From Ustilaginoidea virens (lineage: Eukaryota; Ascomycota; Sordariomycetes; Hypocreales; Clavicipitaceae): 64,000 nt of DNA. The stretch covers positions 1,922,001-1,986,000 of the forward strand of contig NC_057322.1 of assembly GCF_000687475.1 (NCBI RefSeq). The letters are read 5' to 3'. The notes beneath the pieces were generated by a model, which did not search any database, was not told where the DNA came from, and saw only the letters and a program-made list of their open reading frames with translations. Position 1 is the stretch's first letter, and every line of letters starts with the position of its first letter. This document shows, piece after piece, positions 27,467 through 40,213 of the stretch. Made by a program: the position numbers and the translations under genes.

Positions 27467-28598
27467 CTAATCGTAGGTACCGGCCGTTTGCATCGGCCAG
27501 TCGTCTTCAGTAATGCTCGACCAGAAAATCCACACCAGCACAACGGAGAGCAGGGTGAAAAGCGTCTCAAACAGAGACCCGTCGATCTTGCCGCTGGTGC
27601 CGCTGCAAATGTGGCGGCTGATGGCATAGTTGAACACCTGTCCAATGGCAAAGGACAAGGCGGCAGAGATGAGGTAGAGCATGGGTTGAATCTCTCCCAG
27701 GATCCGAACCACGAGAACGGCCTCGAGGACGAAGAAGGCGACGAGGAAGAGGAGGGGCATCAGCTGGTAGAGGACGTACAAGGCGACGTTTCTGTTTGGG
27801 AGCTCGTAGCTGCTGTTCCAAAACTTGGTCCACTGGAGGCCGGTATCCAGGCCGATGTATCCGGTGCCGATGAACAAGGCGGCGGCGGAAGCGAAGAGCA
27901 GCCCAATCGAGAGGGGTGTCCCGTCATCAATCAGCTGGTAGCCGACGACCGCGTTGAGCATCAGGATCCAGGTTGTCGCGATGATGAGGCCAATGTGGAC
28001 GGCGCTAAAGACCTGGAGGTGAACTTCGTTAGCCCACGCAACTTTTGTCGCCCAATGATGGAAGGGTGAAGAGAGGGCTCGCATACGACTCGAGCTGTTG
28101 GGTTGAGCGGAAACTCGCCAACTGAAAAGATTTCGCAGACGCTGATGAGAATGTAACCTATGAGGAACAGTTGCATCTCCCTGCCCGCACCCGCACGACG
28201 GTTAGCCCTCGGCCGCAGAGAAGCACACTTTACTGCAAGTCCTCCCTCACCTTCGACCAACGGCGGCTCTCTTCTTCTCGGACCGAAGTAACAGCAGGAT
28301 CGCTACTGCAATGGCTGCACCGCAAAGAAGGATGGAGCCTAGGTTGCCCAGATGACGGCCCCCGCTCAAGGAGATGCCTTTCAGTTGACAACCTCCCCAT
28401 GGTCCTGTCTGGTCATGATTCGGTCCAGAGAAGAGCTATCCCCCCGCCTCCCCCATCCTTGATTAGCCAAGCAGTTGTGATTCGTGTGACCGTCAAGCTC
28501 AACTAGTGTTCAAGGAGGCTTACATTACACACTGGCAAGGTGGAGGAACTGCAAAAGCTCTGTTGCCTCTCGTTAGCCAGGCCAATCCGGTTCGCCAT
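27467..28598 (-). CDS. CHS7-family chitin synthase export chaperone / 'chitin synthase III catalytic subunit' protein
   Basis: Polytopic ER membrane protein of the Chs7 family, which helps class IV (Chs3-type) chitin synthase leave the ER in yeast. Four exons keep phase: 28524-28598, 28251-28435, 28087-28180, 27467-28012; 299 residues. The N-terminus has the family pattern FC(x3)TLPVC followed by GPWGGCQLKGISLS. About seven hydrophobic segments follow, with blocks RREMQLFLIGYILISVCEIF, NAVVGYQLIDDGTPLS and FWSSITEDDWP near the C-terminus. Donors GTAAGC, GTGAGG and GTATGC are good; intron 1 has a GCTAATC branch-like site. It resembles a paralogue group rather than the canonical Chs7 orthologue, so the exact client is uncertain. 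Confidence 0.88.
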
Positions 28599-28888
28599 TG
28601 CCTCATGGCCCGGGGATTTGCATGAGCATGCATACGTCAAAGTTTCCAAACGCGGTAGACCCCATTGCACCTAGACACGGTGAAACCCACGGGCCAGATT
28701 GGAGACGAAGCCTGCTTTCCCAGCTGTCTGGGGAGAGTTTTCGGTGCAGCAATGGGAGACGGTGGTAGTCGCTGGTATGGCGAACTCGCGAATCCGACTG
28801 TTATGTACGGTACGAGGCGACGGGCGGCAGGATCGACGCGTTGCGCTGATGTTGGCGCCAGCCGACGACGACGATCGCAGAGGGGCAG

Positions 28889-28922
28889 AGGGAGAGGGAG
28901 AGGGAGAGGGAGAGGGAGAGGG
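28889..28922. repeat. Hexanucleotide array (GGGAGA)n
   Basis: About six near-perfect copies of GGGAGA in the intergenic region upstream of the CHS7-like gene. Confidence 0.85.
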
Positions 28923-29642
28923 CGCGTCGCGAGGAGGGTGATTGGACGGTCGTCTAGGTTGGGTAGAGCAATCGATGAGACGAGGCAGAAGCAGCATCAC
29001 AGGTTGATTCGACTCGGGGGGGGGGGGAGAGGTCATTCAGTTTTGGCGGTGACGAGATGGCCGGGAGGCAGCAGACCGTCGGGGCGGCGAGACGGTCGCG
29101 ACTTGGCCGGGTTGAGGCTGCGAGAGTTGCCGAGCCGAGGAGTTGTTGTCGACGGGTTCGCTCCCTTGGGTTTCGACTCTGGGGATTGTGGCAGAGGGAT
29201 ACGGAGTACAAGGGCAAGACGAGTTGAACGTGCCTCTTGGGAATCCGGGCATGTATAACGGGGCCGCGGCGTGCGCAGGTGCAGGCTACTGGCGGCTGGA
29301 TGATGCTGGGCTGGGCTGCTGGCTGGGCTGCTGGCTGGGCTGCTGGCTTGAAGTGGATTAGGGAATTTTTTTTAAAGTGGCTGGACCAGGGGTGTTTGAC
29401 CATTCGAGGGGGACCCGTCGCTAGTCAGCCCAGCTGGCCAACCAGCCTTTCTCTCAGCATGAAGCATCCGGGCTAAACTCAAAAGCTTATCCCGATCGGG
29501 CGCCTGCGGTGCCTGGATTGTGGTGGGGGGAGTGGTTGGGGGGGGGGGAAGGCGGCGCGGCTGGCGGCGTCATGTACCATGTACTCCGTGCCACCCAGCG
29601 CTAGCACCAGCGCACGGCCTATCATTAGGTACCTACCTACCA

Positions 29643-29667
29643 GGTAGGTAGGTAGGTAGGTAGGTAC
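29643..29667. repeat. Tetranucleotide array (GGTA)6
   Basis: Six copies of GGTA, preceded by an inverted ACCTACCTACC stretch at about 29630-29642, so the region can fold into a short perfect stem. Confidence 0.85.
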
Positions 29668-32477
29668 CATGTATGGGCGGTGGCTACTAGATATGTACTG
29701 GACTTGTCTGGTTGCCCAAAGGGCCCAGGCCAGAGCAAGAGCCACGGTTGCTAAAAGAAGAAAGCTCGACAAAATACAGAGCACTCCGTGGAAAGAAACG
29801 AAACAGGCGTGGGCCAGCAAGGCCCAGCCCTGTGATGAAAGCGGTTTCCAGGTGGAGCGCCATCCGACCACATTGTCGCCTCTGTCCGGCCCCCCGCCAT
29901 GCCCAGCTAGGGCTGTCCGTGGCTGCCTACAGTAGGAACTCGTTGGCCCGGTATGCACTCTGCGATATGTCTGTCCACCCTGACGTCTGGCTCCTGAGCA
30001 TTGCTGCTCTGACGAGTGGGCAACGGCACGGGTCTGGCTGCCGCGCAGGCCTGGTACGGGCAACAATGGGCTGGTGGTGGCTGAAGTCTTCGAATGGTTT
30101 TTTGATGTCTGGTCAACTTGCAATCAAATCAATCACTGTGGGCATCACTGGGATGGCCCTGGCCTGGCCTGGCATGGGGGGCGGGGGGGTTTCTCGCCAG
30201 GCCCTGCGGGTGCCGGCGCTGTGATTGGCCAGAACCTGTCACCCCAGGCTGCTTATTGGCGCCGCGGCCGGGCACAGGAGGGACATGGAGTACATGTCAC
30301 TGATGTAAACCACCGCCAATTTCCCGCCATCTTAACGGAGCACGTACCCACTGCGGAGTATTGATGGTACCTGGTACGTGCGACGTCCAAGGCGCCCATT
30401 TCTTTCTTTCTCCTCCTCCACCAAGAACATGCAACTGCTGGGTGGGACTGAGACTTGTTTCTTTTTTTTTTTTTTTTTTGTTTCCCCCATATCAGCCAGC
30501 ACCCAAAGTTGCTGTTTCAGATTTCTCGCCAGGTTTTCCTTCTCCGTCCCGGAGCCGCCGCTTTACGGCACGCTAGCACGAAGCGCTGCTTGAAAAGTTG
30601 ACAGTAGACAGTTCCAGTCCCCGAGTCCACCGTCTACATACGTACCAGCCCTCCCATGCGCAGGCAGGAGAGACGAAAAAAAGAACGGAGGCGTGCTGCT
30701 CGCCCTCTGCTCCGTGCCGGGAGGACAAAGGTGCAGCAACCCTCGGTCTGATGCAACGCAACCCCTTGCTGCCCGTTGCTGCTCCAAGGCGCAATCAAAC
30801 GGGGGGCCTTGCCTCACCGAGCGCCCTTGGGCAGGACGCCAGTGCTTCGTCCGGTCGCCATGCCCCCGGGATCGAAACACGTCTGCAGTTCCGACCTGGC
30901 GCCGTGCTGCGGCAGCTGGCCTCTTGACGTGCGGTCCAATGACTCGCAGGAACCCCGACGGAGAGCGTCGCTATGCCCTCGTTTCCCGTGTCCGGTGTGC
31001 CGGGCCTGCCCAATCGCCGAGGTCGCGATCGCGCTAAACCTTGATGCGACGAGGGGTGCGCCACGTGCCTGCAGGAGCAGCAGGATCGAACTCGTCAAGC
31101 TGTGGAGGACTCGTGGCGTCACGTCGTCGAGTCTACAGCAGCAGGCACGCAGCCGTGGGGACGATGCTTTGATGTTGTCTGGTTGCGTACAGGCACCTAG
31201 GGGTAAGCAATAAGTATTGGATTCACACCGGCATCCGTCGTAGAATAAACAAGCAAGGAGCCAAAACAAAAACAGAATGCAACCCCGTCCCGGAACTAAA
31301 AAGAAACATACAACACCAGGGATTCGCTGGTCGTCACCGACCCAACTACTAATCTGGCGCTCGCTTGCTTATTTAACGGAGATCGGACGGGATCCAAAGA
31401 TTTCAAGCGGCTATGGTCGTATGTGGCAGTTGCGCACCGTAATTTGTCATATGCATGTACGTTTCTTGTTGAAACTTGAAATAGGTCGACTGCATGCTCT
31501 TCTTCCCGTGGTGCGTGCAAGTCGCCGTGACTTATTACACACAATGTTTCCCCCGAAAAGTCCGAGTCTGCAGCCATTTTCTGGGTGGCTGGTGCGTTGC
31601 CTATGCTTGCAACAACCACCAGGGCAAATGTCGGCTTTGCCCAAGCTTAAGCAAAGCGAGTTGCAAGCTGGACATCTTGGCGCAGCTTGCGGGCCTACGA
31701 GCCTAGACGACTCTGTCGGTACGCATATCCAGCCAGCATGGGCGCCAAAGCGCAAAGCAGCCGCGTAAAAATCTGCAAGGCTTGCCAACTACGGGGTAGA
31801 CGGATGGGTTGAGATGAGACTGTGTAGTCAACCTGCTCAGTTGTTGGTGTTGCCGCCGACATCTCGGCAGCAGCCCCGGGACAACGTAACGCACGCCTCA
31901 CAGAGGCTGCATCTTGCCAAGACGTTGACGAGATACGCTTGTCCCCGTGGCCGAAACCGACATGCCGCATCCTGGCCAGAAGTAACACGCCCTCTTGTTC
32001 CTCGTCTTTGCTGTTGTGTCGTCGTCGAATTGACGGCTGATGTGGACCCGTAGCGCAACGCCAGCGTTGTCGACGTCCTTGTGCTGCGCCCCAATCCCCA
32101 AGTCCCCTCAACTACAGCATGCAAAGGAGCAAGTCTTTGCCTCGTGTCAAGACAGTAGGCGCAAGAGGGCCCTCGACCCTCGACTCTGAACACATTTCTC
32201 TAGGAGTCATCGTTGAGCTTGGCTCTTCGTTTTCTGCTCGCGTCTGCGAATTTTTTAAATCATGTAATGGTGACCCAGCTGCATGACCGTAGCCCGAGCC
32301 TGCCCCGATCCATCGTTTCCCAGAGAAAACCCAGCCCCACTTGCGAACCGAATCACGTGACTACACACAAGCCAAGCCCTAATCGTGATTTCTTCAAGAT
32401 ATCGATTTTTTCTTTTCTCTTAGTTTTCCCTCCCATCGAGCACACCACTGCAACCGCAACCGCAGCAGACCGCAGCA

Positions 32478-33204
32478 ATGGCACCCAAGACGACAAAAGG
32501 TACAGGAAGCAGCAGATTTTGCGAGTCCTCATCTACAGTATGAAGGGCGTTGGCTGACCCTCGTAATCGCAGCTGGCTCCAAAAAGGCCCAGGACGCTGC
32601 CAAGGCTGTTCTGAAAGGCGTACGTTGCTCGTGGTTTCCCGACCGACGCGGGCATCCTCGCCGGTACTGACACGCCTCTTCTCAGGTGCACTCGCGCAAG
32701 AATGTCAAGACGCACACGTCCACGTCGTTCCACCGGCCGAAAACCCTGGTCCTGTCCCGCTCGCCCAAGTATATGCGCAAGTCGATTGTGCACGAGCCCC
32801 GGCTTGATGCTCACCGCGTCGTCATCCACCCGCTGAATACCGAAAGCGCGATGAAGAAGATGGAGGTGCGTGTCCAGGCGATGCTCCTCAGCTAGAGGTG
32901 GGGGGTTGGGGGCTCAAGTCGCAATTGCTGACGGGTCAACAGGAGCACAACACTCTGGTCTTCATTGTCGACGTCCGCGCCAACAAGTCCCAAATCAAGG
33001 CCAGCTTGAAGCAGCTCTACGATATTGACTGCGTCAAGATCAACACTCTTATCCGGTACGATGCCTCCCATCTGAACTTGCCGAGGGAAAAAGAAACACG
33101 CTGACAAGCCTAAAAGCCCTGACGGCCAGAAGAAGGCGTATTGCCGTCTTACTCCGGATGTGGACGCCTTGGACATTGCTGCCAACAAGCTGTCCTTGGT
33201 TTAA
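32478..33204 (+). CDS. rpl25: 60S ribosomal protein uL23 (L23a/L25)
   Basis: Large-subunit protein at the polypeptide exit tunnel, where it helps dock the signal recognition particle and nascent-chain factors. Five exons keep phase: 32478-32499, 32573-32619, 32686-32865, 32943-33055, 33117-33204; 149 residues. Recognisable stretches are [90 protein letters not shown] and [19 protein letters not shown]. The basic N-terminal extension is typical of eukaryotes. Introns are short (about 61-77 nt) with GTACRG/GTRCGT donors. Confidence 0.97.
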
Positions 33205-36157
33205 CGTGGTTATTTCATGACAGGAGCTGGAGGGAAAATGGCAGGAGGGCAGAGTCACGGGCTTTGATGCGCGACGTGTTGATACAACGGCCACACAGCG
33301 ACGATCTGTTGTGGACAACGACTGCTATAATCAAGAACTATCTGCCGCAGGCTTTTGTTTTGTGCTGCATATCATTGTTGAAAGTTGCCATCTGCATGGT
33401 AGCAGATACCCCCGCAGGTGCCAAACTGGCAGAGCGTGCTCAGCTATGGCAGTGAGGAAGACCTCCGACGCCGCTGACCGCAAATATAGTCGGCCGGCAT
33501 TAGATCACATTATGGAAAAGAAATCATGGATTCCCACACATCTTGACATGGCTACAACGACATGACTGTTGTTTGCGACGATATTGTAAAGCAAGTTGTT
33601 GGCCAAAACAGCGGTAGATCGGACGGGTGCAGTCCATCTTGTACTCAACCGTTCCGAGAGCTTGGCCAACGCTCGCCAAGGAGGGCAAAACCCTCGCGCC
33701 TGGCAACTTGAGCCGCCCAGGCTGGTTCTTGCTGCCGCTGCGCGCCAAGTGCCAGACACGGATGGAATCAGAGGCCTGTATGGGAATTTCTTGCCGGACA
33801 CGGGGTCTATATATGGCCCGGCCCCGTGGCTGGAAGCATGAAAATAGCTGACGGACCTGGCAGTCGGGGGATCGTGGACCTTGTTGCCCGGGAGCAAGTG
33901 CCAGAGGACTTGCAGTCCTGCCGTCTCCTTTGCGGAAGCCGAGTGCCCGCCTTGTGGTGCGGAGTGCTGCGTGGTCGACTAAGCCATGAGAACTGCTTGA
34001 GGTCGAGATGGGACGTGTCCGCCGGGAATGTCTACGCAGAGGTGCCGGCGTAAGCTGAACCTCGCTCGGTAGGCCTCGCGGAGCCGTCGACGTCTCTCTC
34101 GTGAGCAAGTCCATCTACTAGAGGTTCCCACGGCGCAGAGCCAGACGGCACGTACTATACGTTGCGGGCATCAATAGCATTAATAGCGCACCAGCGCTTT
34201 GCGGCATCGTAATCTAGCAGGAACAGCACCGGTCACGTCGTACGGGTTATCGTCGCCGACACGGTTAAGCGACCACTGTGGCGGAACTGGCCCGTTACCT
34301 TTGGGTACCAATGGTGATGGCATAGTGTTTCTGCCAAGTTGGTGGTGCTGCTAAACCGGCAGTCTTAATCAATTCGGCTGCAGGACTTCGTAGTCTCGAA
34401 GCCAAATGCGTCAATGCATCCAGATGCCATCACACATGCAGCCACGGGGTGGCACGCTGCCGTGGCTGCCGTGGCTGCCGTGGTAAGTGGTAACATCGCA
34501 ACGTCGCTGCAGTGGTGGTGTGGTGTTGATTTAAACTTTGCGTCAGGAGATCCAGGTCTCAGATTCAGATGCGTCCGACTCTGGGTTTCATTGATCCTGG
34601 TTCCAACTTGTCAAGTCTTTTGGTCGCCAATCTTGTTTCGGAGATGGTGCCGGCGGGCGGCCCTGCTGGGTCAGTTGACTGAATGGAGTCGACGGAGTCT
34701 ATGGAGTCTGGTCAATCGACCCAATTCCTGTAGCGAATCGTAACCCCAAGCGACCCCGCGAGGCAGTTGTCCGACGACCAGGTGCATGCAATGCAGGTGG
34801 CAGGTGCCAGGCAGGAGGGTGCCTTCCCGCAGCGGTGCAAAACTCCGCCGCAACATCCAGTGCCCCTGGAACAAGCATTTGAACTTTCTACCTTGCCCGT
34901 CGTCACACGGTGCACAGTGCACAGTGCACACGCTCCAGACTCCAGACATGACGAGGGCAACGTTGAAGCACCTGAGGCACCTGGTTTCATCATCCAGCCG
35001 ATCATGGACTTGCACTACTTCCCGGCACATCAGAGCCTTACTCAACCCAAGTACGAGCGGTAAAAGAAACCATTTCGGATCATCAGACCCGCGCTACGGT
35101 TTCCTCCCAACCTGCGCTGCTGGCACGGGCAAGGCGAACAGGGGACCAGCAGATGCTGCTCGACATGTGCCAAAAGAGGACCATGTCTTGATAGTCATCC
35201 CTGCATAGGAGGAGCATTTGGCACCGCATCGGAAATAGCAATGGCAACCTGCGGTGGCGTCGCAACTCCGACTTATTCCCCCCGTCTCCTCTGCGTCGCA
35301 ACTCAGCGTCCAAGGGACCTTTGAGAGCTAGGGACCAGCCGTCAGCTTCGGCGCAAGTTCCTACGCGTACTCGGCACGGCAAAGCGAGCCTGCAGCAAGC
35401 ACAATGTCTCTGATGTAATCCGGGATGATGCTGCGGCCTGCGGCCTGCCTGCTGACAAACAGAGCACCGAGGGCGGCAGGCAATACCACCTGGGCCTGCG
35501 TAAGCGTATCGCGATGCGGTCATGTGCCGTCTGCTGCCGTACACTGCCGCCTGCCGCCGCCATGTGTGCTGCATGGCAACGACTTACAAGGGTCGACGGG
35601 GTGCGTTGCGAGCTGTGGCGTGGCTCAGGTCACAGGCCATGAAAGAAATCGCATCACTCTGCTGGATCTATATCCGTATGCTGGAGTTAACTGCGACTGG
35701 ACCAACTACCAACTTCCGAAGCCATCGGCACCCGGCACCCAGCACCCAGCAGCATGCCTCGAGGAGTCATTTCGGAAGTGGTGCTGCAACGTACCTAATT
35801 CAGTCTTACATCATTCTACTACCCAGGCCCTTGCTTACTTGGGACGCCCAGGACGCCTGATTGGATCACTTGGGTCTCTCTAGAACAGAGAAGGTGCAGC
35901 TGACTGTTCTGGTAGCGAAGCTGCTGCTTAGGCACCAGAGACCGTGTTGAAGGCGAGCATGAAATAAAGAGGATGCCGAGTACAGTCTTTCCATGACCTT
36001 GGCTGCCGGCCTTGGCTCGAGCCTTGTACATTGTTTTCCGACCCAGGACTTGAGCGCAGACTGCCCTCATGTTCCTTCTTGACGCCCCTTCTCCCTTCTT
36101 GCCAGGCTCAAGAGTTTCTTCAAGCCCCCCTCACCAACCGAATCCGGCTGGCCCGTC
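33205..36157. other. 3-kb gene-free region upstream of the sterol desaturase
   Basis: No gene, repeat array or RNA gene that I can support. Frames are short and lack family motifs. The final few hundred bases are presumed promoter and leader of the desaturase gene. Confidence 0.6.
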
Positions 36158-37285
36158 ATGGACGTGATTCTCGATCTCTGCGAGACCTTTGTAGGTGACC
36201 ATGTTTTCGCCTGGCTGCATCCTGCGCAGCCAGGCGCTCACAGCCACATCGTGTCGAGCAACTACACCTCACCATCGCCGTACGGCTTGCCGTGCCACTA
36301 CGAGCCTCCGACCAAGTATTTCACCATCGCCCCGTCGCCCGCCGCTTGCATGAGTTCATGGCCCAGGGACAACGTATTCAGGCAATCCATAAACTTGTTC
36401 TTGATATTCTGGTGAGTCTTCGTCACGCCGTGCCCACGTCCGCATCGCGTGTCGTTGCTGAATCCGAGACCCGTCGCGACTCCCCCCTCCTCGCACAGGC
36501 TGTTTGGCACTGTGGTCTACCTTCTCTTTGCCACGCTCTCGTACGTCTTCGTGTTCGACAAGGAGATGGAGAAGCACCCCAAGTACCTCAAAAACCAACC
36601 ACGGATGGAAATCGAGCAGTCCCTCTGGGCACTCCCCGGCATGTCCGTCCTGACGCTGCCCTTCTCCCTCGCCGAGGCCCGCGGATACACGAAGCTGTAC
36701 GATACGTCGGCGGACGGGCCGGGCCTGTGGTACGATGTCTTGCAGTATCCCCTGTTCATCCTCTTCACCGACTTTAGCATATACTGGATCCATAGGGGGC
36801 TGCATCACCCGCTCGTGTACAAGGCCTTGCACAAGAAGCACCACAGGTGGGTTATGCCGACGCCGTACGCGGCGTATGCCTTCCACCCGGCAGACGGCTG
36901 GGCCCAGTCGTTGCCGTACCACGTCTTTGTCCTGCTGTTCCCCATGCAGAAGTTTGCCTTTGTCGCGCTTTTCGTCCTGGTCAACTTTTGGGCGATTCTC
37001 ATCCACGACGGGGACTATCTCGCCAACAACCCCCTCATCAACGGGGCGGCCTGCCACACCGTCCACCATCTGTGCTTCAACTACAATTACGGGCAGTACA
37101 CGACGCTGTGGGACAGGCTGGCCGGCAGCCATCGGGCGCCGCAGAAGGAGCTCTTTCGGAAGGACACCAGAAGGGACGGGACGGAGTGGCAAAGACAGTG
37201 CAACGAGGTGGAGGACACGGTTCGAGGGGAACAAGGCAACGACGACGGCGCGTGTTGGCCGGCGGAGAGCAAGAAGAGCGTGTAA
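36158..37285 (+). CDS. ERG3: Sterol C-5 desaturase (ERG3-type)
   Basis: ER membrane di-iron enzyme that introduces the C-5(6) double bond late in ergosterol synthesis; loss of the family enzyme is a known route to azole tolerance. Exons 36158-36411 and 36499-37285 give 346 residues; the donor is GTGAGT and the junction reads LFLIFWLFGTVVYLLFATLSY. Four or so hydrophobic segments surround the three histidine boxes of the fatty-acid-hydroxylase superfamily: HRGLHH, HKKHHR and HTVHH, all intact. The N-terminus (MDVILDLCETFVGDHVFAW) and the block WPRDNVFRQSINLFLIFW match fungal ERG3 proteins. A hydrophilic tail follows the last box. Fungi often have paralogues (erg3A/erg3B), which I cannot distinguish here. 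Confidence 0.95.
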
Positions 37286-40213
37286 AACCGCGCGTTGGCC
37301 CAAACTATGGGCGGCGGGCGGCGGGCGGCGGGCGACGGTCGGCAATATTGACGGCGTCGATGAGAATGGAGCCATGGAGGACGCGCCTTGTTTTGTCGCG
37401 GTTGACAATCATCTTGGGTGTACGGACTCGAGACGCGGGAGTAACCCTATCATCGACACAGCTGTTGACAGCCAGACCCAACAGGCGAGACAGACGTCTT
37501 GACTCTTTGATTTCTGGGCGACGTCTAGGGTCAACGAGTCAACGCGACCCCGACAACACAAAACCCAATCCAACTGGCCCGCCGTGGTCTGACGTTAGCT
37601 AAGCAGTCTGGTGCAAATCCCTGCCCCGTTGAAAACCCTCGCATGGCAAGCTGTAACCCTACTTATCTCTTCTTACTCTCAATACCCAATGTCCGAGTAT
37701 CCCCTCACTATGTCCAGTGCATGCACGTGCTCACGCCCCGCCCGTCGGGCCGCCGTGAAACCCGCGGGCTTAATTCCATGCCTGCGACAGGTTGAACACG
37801 GACAAGCTTCCTGGATCAAGAGATGTTTTGAAAGACGGGACGTTCTACCTTGCTGCTGCTTTGGACGGGATACAGAAGCGGTCGGGGTTTGGACAAGCTG
37901 CGGGGAACGTAGCATGTACGTCCTCGATCGAACTGGTTTCGGCGTGGAAGAGTATGGGGACAAGGCCATGGGGAAGGGAAGACGGGGTTCAGAGGGCGGC
38001 GCGAGGTTTGGGCTTGACACGGCCGAGCGATGGCGAAAGACGTGGGAGTGCTGAGCGCTGAGCGCCGAGTAGGGAGTACTACTGACGTACACGGTAGCAC
38101 TTGCTCGGGATTGCCTACAAGCACTGTACATAGGATTCGAGGATGATGACCTGGGTGGTTTGCTGGCATCTTGGGTCAACCGGCGAGGAGGCTTGGCAGG
38201 TTCTCGTCGACGATGAACTCGCGAGGCCGACGTACAGTGTCTCGTTCCGCTTTAGTCTACGCCGCACGGAGTACAGACGGATAGGGTAACCCTGTTAGGC
38301 ACCCCCACTCGGATAAGCATGATCAACGATCAACCCTCTCCTTGCCCCGTCCGGGCCGTCAAGGGCGAGGCATCAACAAGGTATTATGCAGCTGAGTCGT
38401 CTACCGCAAGCAAAGTCTCTGGGATGCATTTGCAGTTCCACGCTCCTTCGTACCCAGTGCAGCGGAACCTTTTTCGTCGAAAAACGCCTGGTAATCTCGC
38501 ACGGCGAAGCGGGGGGCTCGTCAGCGTCAACCCCCTTCCCCCCAGTCTGGACGTCCTACGACGGCACGGAGCACAGGGTACGCTGACGGGACGCGTCTCG
38601 AAAACGTCATCGAACCTGTCGACAGAGCCCCCTCGTTGCCCGCCACCCGTGTAAGCTGGTCATGCGTTCCCGCCTCGGACAAGGGCGAAATTAAGGCTGC
38701 CTGTGCCGAGCGGCCACATGCCCCTTTTGCCGGTCTCACGGCTGGGGAGGGTGACTGCGGTCTGGTGACATTGCGGCTGGCCTGGGCCAACGGGAAAACG
38801 GGAAAACGGGTGGCTTGCACAAGGGGGGGCATTGTCCCGAACGATTGGAATCCAGGGTGCGAGCAAGAAGTCGCACCGATTGTCTAACCCGTACCACGCT
38901 GGCGAGGTGGCAGCTGCAGAAAGTGAGCACCGAGCCCACCTTGTTTTTTTCCCCCTTGTTTTTCGATTGGCGTCTTGGGGAATATCCTCTGCCCCTGAGA
39001 GACTAGACTGAGAAGGGCGGGTTTGCTGGCACAACTAAATATCCATGTACACGTCGACAGGGGCCCCCAGACGTCACTAAGGGGCCGGTCCCTATGCGAC
39101 TGAGACTGACTTGGCGGCTCCGTTTGGCGACCCAGGTGGCCGGCCAGGGGCCAATGGCTTCCTCGTACAAAGTGAGCTGTCAGCAGTGCCCGGTAACGCG
39201 CGAAAAAGGCACCCGAGCCGCACCCACCTTGTTGCCCTTGGCCGACAAGGCTGCCCGCCCCGTCTGCCTGCCTGGCTTTGAACTTGACAGTCCGCTTCAG
39301 CTTGGGCTGTTGCGGGTTGCGGGTTGCGGGTTGCGGGTTGCGGGTTGCGGGTTGCGGGTTGCGGGTTGCGGGTTGCGGGTTGCGGGTTTCGTGGGTTTTG
39401 CGTTTGTGTGTTTTGTGTGTGTTTTGAGTGTTTTGTGTGTTTTGTTGTTTCCGCTGCCATCGTCTCATTCGCCCGCGACTGCTCTTTCCCCAGAATTTTC
39501 TTCCCAGCGGCCCCCCCCCCCCCTTCACCGCCCAATCAGGGGCACCCGCTGTCCACACTTCCATCTCGGACGAACGCGCTCCGACCAGAGACTCCATGTC
39601 CTTTGCATGATGAACTGGAGACAGTGAGCTAAGATTGATCCGACCTTGGCCATCATACCCCAGCTGTAGCGCCTCCTTATTGGTATGTACATCTGCTGCA
39701 TCTGGCTCCCGCAGGGCCCGACTTGGTTTGCCGACCCCCCCCGTCCCCCCCCGTCCGCAACTCTAGAAAAAACTACCGAGTACCGGCTGGCAACTTGGCA
39801 TGCTTCCTGCTCCTCGCTCGCAAGAGGTTCCCCTTCGCTCGCGTGCTTGTTGGAAACAGGTTATCCGGCTGCAGACGCTGCCAAGATCTGCCTGTTCCTT
39901 GCTCAAGCCGCCCTCGCGCAGCTAACCTTTCCTTTCCCCCTCCCTCCCCCCCCCGCGACGCTGCAGGTAGCTGCTTTCGATGACTGGAAACCTTGTCTCG
40001 CCTGCCCTCACCACTCGCCGATTGCTGCTCGACTCCCGCCAGAAACTGTCGGCTCCCCTCTCCACCTTCGCGCTTCCCTTGTTTCTTTCCTCGTTTCATT
40101 GAATGCAGAGGGGCGCTGCTGCTCAACAGCCCCAGAGCCGCCCAACATTCCTTCGACAAACCCGTCCCGTCTTCCTTCCAACATTCCCTTGCGGACCCTC
40201 CCTACCCGATCAG
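37286..40213. other. Gene-free region between the desaturase and the sugar transporter
   Basis: I find no supported gene. It contains GGCGGGC copies just after the desaturase stop (37312-37335), CGGAGTAC half-sites near 38270 and 38570, poly-C tracts near 39520, and the GGGTTGC minisatellite (39310-39390). The rightmost part is CT-rich and is probably promoter and leader of the transporter. Confidence 0.6.
39310..39390. repeat. Heptanucleotide minisatellite (GGGTTGC)n
   Basis: About eleven near-perfect copies of the 7-nt unit TTGCGGG, followed by a degenerate TTTTG/TGTGTT tract to about 39455. The repeat is intergenic. Confidence 0.93.

Larger units (their letters stand above)
28599..32477. 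other. 3.9-kb gene-free region upstream of uL23
   Basis: I find no supported gene. It holds a GGGAGA array (28889-28922), tandem GGCTGCTGGCT units near 29305-29345, GGTA repeats (29643-29667), CGGAGTAC motifs (near 29200, 29580, 30352), an 18-T run (30462-30479) and, close to uL23, a CCCTAATC motif near 32378 that could be a ribosomal-protein promoter element. Confidence 0.6.

Noticed and set aside
27967..28260. Alternative reading of the CHS7-like gene as a single shorter gene starting in exon 2
   Set aside because: A four-exon model keeps phase throughout and restores the expected N-terminal Cys pattern, so the shorter forms were dropped.
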